Of a DNA stretch of 43,020 nt, positions 25,227 through 34,054 are shown piece by piece. Each line of letters begins with the position of its first letter. Positions within the stretch are counted from its first letter, which is position 1. Below the pieces are notes generated by a model. It was not told the DNA's origin. It searched no databases and saw only the letters and a list, made by a program, of their open reading frames with translations. The position numbers were made by a program, and so were the translations under genes. This stretch comes from Paracoccaceae bacterium. Lineage in GTDB: Bacteria > Pseudomonadota > Alphaproteobacteria > Rhodobacterales > Rhodobacteraceae. Location: positions 1-43,020 of the forward strand of contig JAHDIS010000036.1 of NCBI GenBank assembly GCA_020630695.1, written 5' to 3'.

Positions 25227-26138
25227 ATGATCCAAATCCCGCAGAGCATCGACGAGGTCCAGGCGCGCCTGAATGACACCGGGTACGTGTGTGGCCGCGC
25301 GCTTGCGACGGTCGTCTTCCTGTCGCTCAAGCTTGGCCGTCCGCTGTTTCTCGAAGGCGAAGCAGGCGTCGGCAAGACCGAGATTGCCAAAGCACTGGCG
25401 GCCTGTCTCGGCCGTAAACTGATCCGCCTGCAGTGCTATGAAGGGTTGGATGCGTCCTCGGCTGTCTATGAATGGAACTTTCCGGCTCAGATGATTGCCA
25501 TTCGCACAGCCGAAGCGGGCGGCGGCGCAGATCGTGCTGCGCTCAACGCTGAGTTGTTCGGCCCTGAGTTCCTGATTGAACGTCCGTTGCTCGAAGCGAT
25601 GCGCCCGGATGAAAACGGCGCGCCCATCCTGCTGATCGACGAACTGGACCGAACGGATGAACCGTTCGAGGCCTTTTTGCTGGAAGCGCTGTCGGATTTT
25701 CAGGTCACCATTCCTGAAATCGGCACGATCAAAGCTCCCGAGCCGCCCATCGTGATCCTGACGTCCAACCGAACACGCGAAGTTCATGACGCGCTCAAAC
25801 GCCGGTGCCTGTACCATTGGGTCGACTATCCGGGCTTCGAACGCGAGGTCGACATTCTCAACGCGCGTGCGCCGGAAGTGGCCGAAACCCTCTCCCATCA
25901 GATCGTTGCTTTTGTGCAGGCATTGCGGACCGAAGACATCTTCAAGAAACCGGGCGTTGCCGAAACCATTGATTGGGCGAAATGCCTTCTGGCGCTGGAC
26001 GTGGTCGACCTGTCACCCGAAGTGATCTCGGACACACTGGGCGCCATTCTGAAATACCAAGATGACATCCAGAAACTGCAAGGATCCGAGGCCAAGCGCA
26101 TTCTCGACAATGTGTCTCAGTCGCTCGATGTCGCCTAG
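25227..26138 (+). CDS. CoxD-like MoxR AAA+ ATPase
   Basis: A 303-residue ATPase with Walker A LEGEAGVGKTEIAKAL, then LIRLQCYEGLDASSAVYEWNF, which is characteristic of the CoxD branch. Walker B is ILLIDELDRTDEPFEAFLLEAL, and ILTSNRTREVHDALKRRC is sensor 1 plus Arg finger. GGAGGA lies six bases before ATG 25227. CoxD with CoxE helps assemble the Cu-S-Mo site of aerobic CO dehydrogenase. No cox structural genes are in this window, so the client here is unknown. The VWA partner follows after 60 bases holding a copy of the 47-bp repeat. Confidence 0.92.
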   Translation: MIQIPQSIDEVQARLNDTGYVCGRALATVVFLSLKLGRPLFLEGEAGVGKTEIAKALAACLGRKLIRLQCYEGLDASSAVYEWNFPAQMIAIRTAEAGGGADRAALNAELFGPEFLIERPLLEAMRPDENGAPILLIDELDRTDEPFEAFLLEALSDFQVTIPEIGTIKAPEPPIVILTSNRTREVHDALKRRCLYHWVDYPGFEREVDILNARAPEVAETLSHQIVAFVQALRTEDIFKKPGVAETIDWAKCLLALDVVDLSPEVISDTLGAILKYQDDIQKLQGSEAKRILDNVSQSLDVA

Positions 26139-26140
26139 TG

Positions 26141-26187
26141 TTTCTTTGTGCCGTAAATATCCCGGGGGTTTGGGGGCAGAGCCCCCA
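26141..26187 (+). repeat. Dispersed 47-bp repeat, copy 2
   Basis: The copy runs from TTTCTTTGTGCC to GGGGGCAGAGCCCCCA and matches the copy at 20179 in 44 of 47 positions. It fills almost the whole gap between the coxD-like and coxE-like genes, ending 11 bases before the latter's ATG. Confidence 0.88.
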
Positions 26188-26198
26188 AATGAGCAGCC

Positions 26199-27449
26199 AT
26201 GCCTGAATATGCCCCGATAGAAATCCCGGAACACCCGCGTCTTGCGCAGAACATTATTCATTTTGCGAGGGCGCTGCGGCGGGCAGGGCTGCCGGTTGGT
26301 CCGGGGCGCGTCGTGGATGCGATCCGCGCTGTCGAAGCGGCGGGCTTTACCGAACGCATGGATTTTTACTGGACCTTGCACGCCTGTTTTGTGAACCGGC
26401 CAGAACATCGCCGGGTCTTTGCGCAGGTCTTTCGCCTCTATTGGCGCGACCCACGGTATCTCGAACACATGATGTCCTTCATGCTGCCTGCAATCCGCGG
26501 CGTGCAAGAGGAACGCAGCGCGCAGGCCGCCGAAAAACGGGCAGCGCAGGCCTTGCTGGGCGACGAGATGCCCGAGATGCCGGAACAGGAAAACGAAGAG
26601 GAAGGCACGCAGATCGAGATTGACGCCTCGATGACCATGTCGTCCGAGGAAAAACTGCGCAGTCTCGACTTTGAACAGATGTCCACAGAAGAGATCGCAC
26701 AGGCCAAGCGCATGATCGCAAGGCTGACCTTGCCCGTGAAACCGATTGCGTCCCGCCGACGTCAGGCTTCGGTGCATGGGGCGCGGATGGATGCGCGGCG
26801 GACCATTCGCTCTGCGTTGCGTCATGGCGGAGAAATACACACCATCGCACGGGCCAAGCAACGCGAACGCTGGCCCAATCTCGTTGTGCTTTGCGATATT
26901 TCGGGCTCCATGAGCCAATACAGCCGCATGGTTTTGCATTTTCTGCATGCGGTGGCCAATGAGAAGGGGGCTGGCTGGGCAAAGGTGCATGCCTTTACCT
27001 TTGGAACCCGGCTGACCAACATCACCCGGCATCTGGCCACCCGTGACGTGGATGCTGCGCTCAAATCGGCCGGGGCCGAGGCTCAGGACTGGGAAGGCGG
27101 CACCCGGATCGGATCTTGCCTGCATGACTTTAATCGCGATTGGTCGCGGCGGGTTATGGGGCAGGGCGCAGTTGTGTTGTTGATCACTGATGGGCTCGAC
27201 CGGGACGACGCGGGGGCCTTGGAAAAGGAAATGGAACGCCTGCACCTGTCTTCGCGTCGGCTGATCTGGCTCAATCCCCTGTTGCGATGGGATGGGTTTG
27301 CGCCAAAAGCGACGGGCATTCGGGCCATGCTGCCCCATGTCCACAGTTTTCGCGCAGGCCATTCGATCCAATCACTGGAAGATCTGGCCGAGGCGATCTC
27401 GCGCCCGGATGATCTGGGCGAAAAAGCCCGCTTGATGGCGCTGCTCTAG
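26199..27449 (+). CDS. CoxE-like VWA-domain protein
   Basis: A 416-residue protein. The N-terminal region NIIHFARALRRAGLPVGPGRVVDAIRAVEAAGF is typical of CoxE, followed by an acidic stretch (EMPEMPEQENEEEGTQ). The von Willebrand A domain has metal site LCDISGSMSQYS (DxSxS) and the later aspartate LLITDGLDRDD. It partners the adjacent CoxD-like ATPase. In CO-oxidising bacteria this pair matures CO dehydrogenase, but here it is without those genes, so the client could be another molybdoenzyme or complex (inference). Confidence 0.92.
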   Translation: MPEYAPIEIPEHPRLAQNIIHFARALRRAGLPVGPGRVVDAIRAVEAAGFTERMDFYWTLHACFVNRPEHRRVFAQVFRLYWRDPRYLEHMMSFMLPAIRGVQEERSAQAAEKRAAQALLGDEMPEMPEQENEEEGTQIEIDASMTMSSEEKLRSLDFEQMSTEEIAQAKRMIARLTLPVKPIASRRRQASVHGARMDARRTIRSALRHGGEIHTIARAKQRERWPNLVVLCDISGSMSQYSRMVLHFLHAVANEKGAGWAKVHAFTFGTRLTNITRHLATRDVDAALKSAGAEAQDWEGGTRIGSCLHDFNRDWSRRVMGQGAVVLLITDGLDRDDAGALEKEMERLHLSSRRLIWLNPLLRWDGFAPKATGIRAMLPHVHSFRAGHSIQSLEDLAEAISRPDDLGEKARLMALL

Positions 27450-27617
27450 CTTGTGCATTCCTGTGTTGCGTCTCCAGACCGCCAGAAGACAGAAGCGGTG
27501 TTTGATTTCCGTCCGTGCGGTGGCAAGATTCCACCCAGTGCCGCATATTGATGTTCTTGGATGATGCTGGTTATGCTAAGTCATTACATAGCAGTTTTTT
27601 CATTGGGGTCTTAATCC

Positions 27618-28091
27618 ATGTGTCTCGTATGCAGCGCTTCCAGTAGCTACACACCGTCCTATCATCCGCTTTTGTCTAACAGCACCTTTGTTGAAATCAT
27701 GAATGCTGTTCCGGGTGGGTTCCCGATCAAAGGCTACGCAACCGGGCCGGGCTCGACGCCAACGGTGACGGCGCCGACCAGTGGCACCTTTGGATCGGAC
27801 CTTGGCGAGCTTTACTCCGGCGACAATGGCAGTGGCGGCGCTGATGTACAGCCAGCACCATCGTTGGACCTTTTGGGCCTTGTTGCAGCGTCCGGCGGCG
27901 CGGCGGACAGTATCGCCTTTTCTGCGGCCCGTGACGCGCAGGTTGATTCCGAGGCGGCCATCATAGTGCCAGCAGCCGTTTCGCCTGCGGATGCAGGGGC
28001 GGCCCCGGCGGGCGACGCATCTGCGGATGTCACAGAAGGTGTCTTGGCTGATCTCAACGTCGAAATCCAAGAGGCCCTTGATCTGTTCTGA
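27618..28091 (+). CDS. Orphan low-complexity protein, 157 aa
   Basis: Begins MCLVCSASSSYTPSYHPLLS, then a Gly/Ser/Thr/Pro-rich stretch (GPGSTPTVTAPTSGTFGSDLG). An Ala-rich acidic C-terminus ends VEIQEALDLF. There is no standard signal peptide. A CxxC close to the start followed by small polar residues resembles the N-termini of some roseobacter RTX or serralysin-type secreted proteins, so this could be a short member or a remnant (inference). It has its own short upstream region and a strong terminator after it. I do not recognise a family. Confidence 0.6.
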   Translation: MCLVCSASSSYTPSYHPLLSNSTFVEIMNAVPGGFPIKGYATGPGSTPTVTAPTSGTFGSDLGELYSGDNGSGGADVQPAPSLDLLGLVAASGGAADSIAFSAARDAQVDSEAAIIVPAAVSPADAGAAPAGDASADVTEGVLADLNVEIQEALDLF

Positions 28092-28135
28092 TCCGGGTCT
28101 TGGACGCAAAGCGGTAATCCACGACGACTTCATAG

Positions 28136-28167
28136 AACAGGCGCGCGAAATATTCGCGCGCCTGTTT
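28136..28167. terminator. Strong convergent terminator hairpin
   Basis: A perfect 14-bp stem AACAGGCGCGCGAA / TTCGCGCGCCTGTT with a 3-base loop lies between the 157-aa gene and the cytochrome-like gene, which converge here. T-rich flanks are present on the plus strand (TGCTGTTTT). Confidence 0.88.
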
Positions 28168-28182
28168 GCTGTTTTGCAGGGC

Positions 28183-29628
28183 TTAGTTGCTGCCAAGCGG
28201 GTTAAGCGAGCCGAAGATATGGCTGACATTGACCCCGGGGCTGGTGCGATCAGACACCGAATGGCACGTGAAGCAGTTTTCCGATGTGAACCCGTTGTGA
28301 TCGGGATACTGGTGGAACGTCTCCATCGTCGAGTTGGCCAAACGTAAACCGCCGCGGATCGTTCCGTCTGTTCCGCTCAGCGGAAGCTGTCCTTCAGACG
28401 TCCAGATGCCGCCAATCTGATAGTAGTTCGCGCGGACATCAGACAGTGCTGACAACATACCCATCACCGAGACGTTCAACGACACCAGATCTGTGTTGTT
28501 TCCTGCATCGTTGTTCGGTCCGGGCGCGACACCCCAAGGGTTCTTTTGCGCCACTTTGACCGGTCCGATCGGGCCGCCGTTCTTGGCCTTGATGCTGCCA
28601 TCAGATTGCTGTGCTGCATTGGGAACGATCACATCTGGCGTGTATGTTGCGTCAACATCGAAGGTCCATGTGCCACTGGCATTGTAGGCCACCAACGACT
28701 GATCGCCGCCGGTTGTGGTATAGACATAGTCCGCCATGGGCGCGTTGTTGATGTGCTCATAGCTGATCCAGACCAGTTCGGGATGCCCCAACACCGGCGC
28801 CGCGATGTGCATGCCCACAAGGGCCAGCTCGATGGTTTCGGTTCCGGTCACAACCCAGGTGTCCCCGGTTTCATCATATGTGGGAACCACGGCCTGTGCG
28901 GTCACAAAGTCTGCCTTGGTCACGGTTGAGGCATCCACCCAAGAGGTCTTGAGCTCCATTGTGCTGGCGCGAGTATCTGTGATCTCTGCCCCATTGTCGA
29001 TCGCGTATTCGACGATCAGATTGACCTGATCCTCGGTGGTGGGAAAGTCATCGCCCAGTTCGCTCAGCGCGCCATTCACGGTGCCAGTTCGGAACCATGC
29101 GTAGATATCGTTTGCATGCACGCCGTAGTAGACCAGAGAATTGTTTGCGTTGATCAGGACATCGCCGCCACCAGCCTGACCCGTGCCTTCGGAGGTGATG
29201 GATTTCACGCTGCGTAGCTGCATCAGATTGTCTGATGAGCCGTTCTGGATGAATTTCCGGTTGCCGCTGCCATCTGGCACAACGTCGTAAAACTGCGCAC
29301 CGTCAACAACCACGCCGCCTGCTGAATCCGGGGATGTCAGCCACAGGAACATCTGTGCGCCCCATTTGTAGAAATCGCACTTGGTGTTGGTCGCAGGGGG
29401 CGGAAAGTCAAAGCCGTTGGCCGGTTCGACCGCGCCACCAGCAGTGGCTGTCCCACCGCTGAACCAGCTGTTGAACGCCGTCTGATCCACCCCGCAGGTG
29501 ACCTGCGCGTCTGTCGGAAGCACGACCTGAGCTGACAGGGGACCCGCGCCGAGACCTGCGGCGCAAACAAGGCCTAAACCAATGATACTCTTACATGTAT
29601 TTGAACTATTGGTTGTTGAGTTAACCAT
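28183..29628 (-). CDS. Exported protein with a single C-terminal haem c motif
   Basis: A 481-residue protein. A signal peptide (KSIIGLGLVCAAGLGAGPLSAQ) follows a short polar lead, and AAAAGGAGA precedes ATG 29628. The mature part is rich in Gly, Thr and Asp, without cytochrome fold signatures over most of its length. CFTCH at 452-456, preceded by ETFHQYPDHNGFTSEN, is the only haem c attachment motif, and no obvious axial Met follows. It is therefore a periplasmic protein of unknown reaction with one c-type haem at its C-terminus. No oxidase or dehydrogenase partner is adjacent. Confidence 0.82.
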   Translation of the reverse strand: MVNSTTNSSNTCKSIIGLGLVCAAGLGAGPLSAQVVLPTDAQVTCGVDQTAFNSWFSGGTATAGGAVEPANGFDFPPPATNTKCDFYKWGAQMFLWLTSPDSAGGVVVDGAQFYDVVPDGSGNRKFIQNGSSDNLMQLRSVKSITSEGTGQAGGGDVLINANNSLVYYGVHANDIYAWFRTGTVNGALSELGDDFPTTEDQVNLIVEYAIDNGAEITDTRASTMELKTSWVDASTVTKADFVTAQAVVPTYDETGDTWVVTGTETIELALVGMHIAAPVLGHPELVWISYEHINNAPMADYVYTTTGGDQSLVAYNASGTWTFDVDATYTPDVIVPNAAQQSDGSIKAKNGGPIGPVKVAQKNPWGVAPGPNNDAGNNTDLVSLNVSVMGMLSALSDVRANYYQIGGIWTSEGQLPLSGTDGTIRGGLRLANSTMETFHQYPDHNGFTSENCFTCHSVSDRTSPGVNVSHIFGSLNPLGSN

Positions 29629-29715
29629 GACACTCTCCTTTTGGGTGAGGCGAGCGTCTGATCTTACTTACCTAGGGTCAAATTAAATTGCCCGGTTTAA
29701 TGGAAATTTCATTTT

Positions 29716-29746
29716 TTTTGCCCGCAAAAGGAGATCGCGGGCAAAA
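29716..29746. other. Palindrome between prfC and the cytochrome-like gene
   Basis: TTTTGCCCGC and GCGGGCAAAA form a perfect 10-bp stem with an 11-base loop just after the prfC stop. The long T run (plus strand) lies before the stem, not after it, so it is not a standard terminator on either strand. Confidence 0.55.
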
Positions 29747-29755
29747 CGGTTGCGA

Positions 29756-31369
29756 TCAGTTCAGCATTTCCTTGGTCGCGGAAAGCGTCACATCCGGGTA
29801 GTCCCGTTCAACACGGTCGATGTCCCATTGTAGGCGTGTCAGGTAAACGACGTCGCCGTCATGGTCATGGGCGATGTGCTGCTTGTTGGCGTTGGTGAAT
29901 TTATCCACCGCATCCTTTTGGCCATGCACCCAGCGGGCAGATGTGAACTGGCTGCCTTCGAAGCGGACGGGCAGGCCGTATTCCAACTCGATCCGGCTGC
30001 CCAACACTTCGAATTGCAACGCGCCGACAACGCCGACGATAAAGCCCGAACCAAAGGCAGGTTTGAAGACCTTGGCCGCACCTTCTTCGGCAAATTGCAT
30101 CAAGGCCTTTTCCAAGTGCTTTGCTTTCATCGGATCGCCCGCCCGACAGCTTTGCAGCAATTCAGGTGCGAAGCTGGGAATACCGGTCGCCTTTAGCATT
30201 TCGCCCTCGGTCAGTGTGTCGCCGATGCGCAACTGGCCGTGGTTCGGAATGCCGATGATGTCCCCGGCCCAGGCCTCTTCGGCCAATTCCCGATCCGAGG
30301 CCAGAAAGAGTACAGGGTTCGAAATCGCCATGGGTTTTTTGCTGCGCACATGGGTCAGCTTCATACCGCGATGGAAATGACCTGAAGCCAGCCGGACAAA
30401 GGCCACCCGGTCACGGTGTTTTGGATCCATGTTGGCCTGCACCTTGAAGACAAAGCCAGTAACCTTTTTTTCCTCAGGAGCGATCTCGCGCGGGCTCGCG
30501 CGCTGCGGCTGTGGTTCGGGCCCGTAGGTTGCAATCCCTTCCATCAGTTCCTGAACACCAAAGCTGTTGATGGCCGAGCCAAACCAGATCGGGGTCATGT
30601 GCCCTTCGAGCACCGATTGCGGATCAAGCGTTGGCAGTAATTCGCGCGCCATTTCCACTTCTTCGCGCAACTGTTCCAACAGGGCTGCGGGGATGTGGTC
30701 TTCCATGGCCGGATCGTCCAGGCCATTCAGCGTAATGGTTTCCGCGATCTTGTTGCGGTCGGCGCGGTCCATCAGTTCAAGCCGGTCGTTCAGCAGGTCG
30801 TAGCAGCCCAGAAAATCGCGACCCATGCCAATGGGCCAACTGGCCGGTGTCACGTCGATGGCGAGGTTTTCTTGAATCTCGTCAATGATCTCGAAGGTGT
30901 CGCGCGCCTCGCGGTCCATCTTGTTGCAGAAGGTCAGGATCGGCAGGTCGCGCAGACGGCAAACCTCAAAGAGCTTTTGCGTCTGGCTTTCCACGCCCTT
31001 GGCCCCGTCGATCACCATAACGGCAGCATCCACCGCAGTCAGGGTGCGATAGGTGTCTTCGGAAAAGTCCGAGTGACCGGGGGTGTCCACCAGATTAAAG
31101 CGGAAGTGTTTGAAATCAAACGACATCGCAGATGCCGAAACGGAGATGCCGCGATCCTTTTCCATCTGCATGAAGTCTGAGCGCGTGCGCCGCGCTTCGC
31201 CCTTGGCACGCACCTGTCCCGCCATCTGGATCGCACCACCATAAAGCAGGAACTTTTCGGTCAGCGTCGTCTTGCCCGCATCCGGATGCGAGATAATGGC
31301 AAAGGTACGCCGCCGGGCAATCTCGGCGGGCAGGGCGGGGCGGTTGGTGGCGGTCTGCGTGTCGGACAT
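29756..31369 (-). CDS. prfC: Peptide chain release factor 3 (RF3)
   Basis: A GTPase of 537 residues that removes RF1/RF2 from the ribosome after translation termination. G motifs are all visible: FAIISHPDAGKTTLTEK (G1, residues 28-35), DTPGHSDF (G3) and CNKMDREARD (G4). The RF3-specific domain follows. The frame runs upstream to 31402, but MSDTQTATNRPALPAEIARRRTFAIISH from ATG 31369 is the normal start. The gene stands alone, with 282 bases of gene-free DNA upstream. Confidence 0.95.
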   Translation of the reverse strand: MSDTQTATNRPALPAEIARRRTFAIISHPDAGKTTLTEKFLLYGGAIQMAGQVRAKGEARRTRSDFMQMEKDRGISVSASAMSFDFKHFRFNLVDTPGHSDFSEDTYRTLTAVDAAVMVIDGAKGVESQTQKLFEVCRLRDLPILTFCNKMDREARDTFEIIDEIQENLAIDVTPASWPIGMGRDFLGCYDLLNDRLELMDRADRNKIAETITLNGLDDPAMEDHIPAALLEQLREEVEMARELLPTLDPQSVLEGHMTPIWFGSAINSFGVQELMEGIATYGPEPQPQRASPREIAPEEKKVTGFVFKVQANMDPKHRDRVAFVRLASGHFHRGMKLTHVRSKKPMAISNPVLFLASDRELAEEAWAGDIIGIPNHGQLRIGDTLTEGEMLKATGIPSFAPELLQSCRAGDPMKAKHLEKALMQFAEEGAAKVFKPAFGSGFIVGVVGALQFEVLGSRIELEYGLPVRFEGSQFTSARWVHGQKDAVDKFTNANKQHIAHDHDGDVVYLTRLQWDIDRVERDYPDVTLSATKEMLN

Positions 31370-31651
31370 GGCGGCTGCGTAACGCGGAATCGCAAGATGC
31401 ACAATCCATGCACAAAGCTGGCGGTTGCGGGTGCGGCTGGCAGATGGCGGGTTTTGCGTATTTTTGAAAAAGAGAAGCCATTGGGCGTGTCGCTCAAGCA
31501 GCGCGTGGGGCTTTTCGCAGCCGCTGGTACAACGGCAGACGGGTTCATTGGCTAATTTCTGCCGGCGCTGAGGGTTTTAACTGAAAGACTTGCTAAACTG
31601 TTAAGGGTTGCGTTATTCATGAGAACATAAATAGAACATTTGGAGGGAATG

Positions 31652-32014
31652 ATGGATATCAAAGCGATTGCAAATGAATTGGTGGAAGGCTGCCGCACAA
31701 ATCAGGAAAGCGTCAATCTGGAGCGTCTTTATGCCCCCGACGCCGTGTCCGTCGAGGCCATGGACCAAGGCAACGGTCGTGAGACCAAAGGTTTGGACGG
31801 CATTCGCGCCAAGCACAGCTGGTGGGCTGAGACCTTTGAAGTCACAGGCGGTCAGGTCAGTGATCCGATGATCCACGGAGATGACCGTTTTGCCGTGATT
31901 TTCGAAGTGCAAGGGCGCGAGAAGGCCAGCGGTGAAAGCTTCGACATGAAGGAAGTCGCGGTTTACCACGTCGCAGAAGGCAAGATCGTGCGCGAAGAGT
32001 TCTTCTACGGATAA
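31652..32014 (+). CDS. SnoaL/NTF2-like fold protein
   Basis: A 120-residue cone-shaped NTF2-like protein. MDIKAIANELVEGCRTNQESVNLERLYAPDAVSVEAMD is the helix-plus-strand start, and the rest (GLDGIRAKHSWWAETFEVTGGQVSDPMIHGDDRFAVIFEV) is beta-rich. The family includes isomerases, small hydrolases and ligand binders, so the reaction is not inferable. ATG 31652 is chosen because TGGAGGGA is at the right distance; the ATG one codon earlier is too close. It converges on the Hint gene with nine bases between them. Confidence 0.85.
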   Translation: MDIKAIANELVEGCRTNQESVNLERLYAPDAVSVEAMDQGNGRETKGLDGIRAKHSWWAETFEVTGGQVSDPMIHGDDRFAVIFEVQGREKASGESFDMKEVAVYHVAEGKIVREEFFYG

Positions 32015-32023
32015 CGGGCCGCG

Positions 32024-33040
32024 TCAGTTGGTTGATGATTTGCGCAAAATCTCGGCAGCGTCTGGCCGTGCCAACAGCGCCTCCTGGACCTCAAGTTCGC
32101 GGTGGCTGGTTTTGCGGTGGCCGGGGATCAGCTGTGTCAGCCGATCGTTCAGCTCTTCGGGCAACACACCGCTGGTTCGGGTGTCGACCAGCAGCGATTC
32201 CGCAGCGATGCCCTCGGCATAGATGATCTGATGGTTGTCAAAGAGCATCTGGTAATAGTCGACAAAGCCGCCCGACAGGCGTTTGATCGTGTCTCCGTTG
32301 ACCAGATGGCGCGCGCGGACCAGCAATTCCGCACGACCTGCGCCAAGCCGGTCCCGACGCTGATAGATGAACAGCCGGAAGTCCGGGCTGACGACCAGAT
32401 CCCGGGTGTTGTTCAATGTGCCTTCGCGAATGGCAATCGGGGCAAACGCGCCAACGGCTCGTACGGTTTGGTGGCCGATCCAGCGGATTTCCTGCGGGCC
32501 ATCGTCCCGGGTCAGAACGCGGTCGCCAACCTTGAGGTTTTCCACGGGCTCCTGAGCGCCGGAGGCCATGGTGATCAGAGTGCCTGCTGTGAAGGAAACA
32601 CAGGCCACCTGCGCAAAGCGCTGCATGGCGGTTTCGCGGTTTACACCAACCAGAACGTGGTCGGACTGCGGCAGCATCGGCGCAAGCGGAAGGGCGTAGA
32701 CCTGTGTGACATCGCCTTGATCGTCAACTTCGACCAGAACCAGAATTTCCGTGGTCTGGCCGTCGCCGGACATCAGGGTCAGGCAACTGTCCAGATGCAC
32801 CTGTGCGCCGGGCGCGCCCAGTTCGCTGTCGGCTGCAACCTCAAAGGGCGATTGTGCCGAGGCGATGACCGTCAGCTGGGAGGTGGCTGCAAGAGGGGAC
32901 AGGCGGTAGACGTCGTCTTCGATGACTTCGTCGGCAAAACTCAGAGCATCGCCAAGGTTCGCGCCATTGATAACGCGCAGCATTTCAGCGCGATAAACTG
33001 AAAGGCTTTGGATCGGGCGCTGACTTGCGGAAAGAGACAT
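32024..33040 (-). CDS. Hint-domain protein
   Basis: A 338-residue protein. The N-terminal half (MSLSASQRPIQSLSVYRAEML) is of unknown type. From about residue 170, VACVSFTAGTLITMASGAQEPVENLKVGDRVLTRDDGPQEIRWIGHQTV is a Hint (hedgehog/intein) fold with the nucleophilic Cys at its start. Such domains are common in roseobacters, often at the end of large secreted proteins, and may cleave themselves at the Cys. No intein C-terminal His-Asn is seen. The upstream frame to 33160 is unlike protein, so ATG 33040 is used. What the Cys cleavage would do here is unknown. Confidence 0.83.
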   Translation of the reverse strand: MSLSASQRPIQSLSVYRAEMLRVINGANLGDALSFADEVIEDDVYRLSPLAATSQLTVIASAQSPFEVAADSELGAPGAQVHLDSCLTLMSGDGQTTEILVLVEVDDQGDVTQVYALPLAPMLPQSDHVLVGVNRETAMQRFAQVACVSFTAGTLITMASGAQEPVENLKVGDRVLTRDDGPQEIRWIGHQTVRAVGAFAPIAIREGTLNNTRDLVVSPDFRLFIYQRRDRLGAGRAELLVRARHLVNGDTIKRLSGGFVDYYQMLFDNHQIIYAEGIAAESLLVDTRTSGVLPEELNDRLTQLIPGHRKTSHRELEVQEALLARPDAAEILRKSSTN

Positions 33041-33186
33041 GTGGCTCAGACTCTGGTTTGGGACGCATTCACAAAGGAAAACTGTAACGAGGATTGTATG
33101 GTTTGTGAATGTGTCATCAAATGGGAGCAGACGGGGCTTTTGTCGGCCATCGGGATACAATTCAACACCATTGGGGAGATTTGGAA

Positions 33187-33966
33187 ATGGATCTGGGCAT
33201 CAAGGGAAAACGGGCGCTGGTTTGTGCCTCGAGCAAGGGACTGGGTCGCGGCTGTGCGGAAGCCTTGGCCGAGGCCGGCGTCGATCTGGTTCTGAACGCC
33301 CGTGGCGCAGAAGCGCTTGAGGCAACGGCCGATGACATCCGCAGCCGGTTTGGCGTGGGTGTTCAAACGGTTGCGGCGGATATCACCACAGAGGACGGGC
33401 GCGCAGAGGTGCTCGCGGCGGCCGGGGAGCTGGACATTCTGGTGAACAACGCAGGGGGACCGCCCCCGGGGCTTTGGAGCGACTGGGGGCGGGAGGATTT
33501 CATCGCCGCACTGGATTCCAATATGTTGACGCCTATCGCGCTAATGACAGAGTTGATGCCGAAGATGGCCGACAAGGGCTGGGGCCGTGTGGTCAACATC
33601 ACCAGCCAGTCGGTCAAGGCGCCAATCCCGCAATTGGGTCTGTCCAATGCGGCGCGCACCGGGCTCACCGGTTATGTGGCGGGCACGGCGCGGCAGGTGG
33701 CGCCCTTTGGCGTGATCGTGAACAACCTTTTGCCGGGGGCCCATGATACCGACCGTATTCGCACCTTGGATGCCAACACGGCGCGCAGCCAGAATACCAC
33801 GGCCGAAGAGGCGCGGGCGGCTCGGTTTGAGACTATTCCGGCCCGCCGATACGGCACCTCTGAAGAATTTGGGGCCATGTGTGCGTTCCTGTGCTCGCAG
33901 CATGCGGGCTATATCGTCGGGCAGAACATCCTGCTTGATGGCGGGGGGATCAACGCAACCATTTGA
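33187..33966 (+). CDS. Short-chain dehydrogenase/reductase (SDR), non-canonical active site
   Basis: A 259-residue SDR. The cofactor loop is CASSKGLGRGCAEAL (in place of TGxxxGxG), and DILVNNAGGPPPG is the NNAG motif. The serine sits in VVNITSQSVKAPIPQLGLSNAARTGL, but the expected Tyr-x-x-x-Lys is replaced (GLSNAARTG). A known FabG-like SDR subgroup also lacks these residues, so activity is uncertain. The product ends ILLDGGGINATI. The start is ATG 33187, after GGGGAGATTTGGAA. It reads rightward from a region divergent with the Hint gene. Confidence 0.9.
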   Translation: MDLGIKGKRALVCASSKGLGRGCAEALAEAGVDLVLNARGAEALEATADDIRSRFGVGVQTVAADITTEDGRAEVLAAAGELDILVNNAGGPPPGLWSDWGREDFIAALDSNMLTPIALMTELMPKMADKGWGRVVNITSQSVKAPIPQLGLSNAARTGLTGYVAGTARQVAPFGVIVNNLLPGAHDTDRIRTLDANTARSQNTTAEEARAARFETIPARRYGTSEEFGAMCAFLCSQHAGYIVGQNILLDGGGINATI

Positions 33967-33988
33967 TCCCCATTGCGTGGATTGGTGA

Positions 33989-34003
33989 GGGGGCTATGCC
34001 CCC
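33989..34003. repeat. Short GC hairpin related in form to the 47-bp repeat
   Basis: GGGGGCTATGCCCCC has the same 6-bp arms and 3-base loop as the hairpin in the two 47-bp repeats, but the flanks differ. It lies between the SDR and AlkD-like genes, followed by a second GC-rich inverted stretch. Confidence 0.5.
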
Positions 34004-34054
34004 GCCCGCCTTGGGCCGGCAGTGGTGACGTTTGAAAATCAAAGAAGGGCTAGC

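Noticed and set aside
26013-27371. 452-codon open frame on the minus strand opposite the coxE-like gene
   Set aside because: The plus-strand frame has clear VWA motifs; the antisense frame has none.
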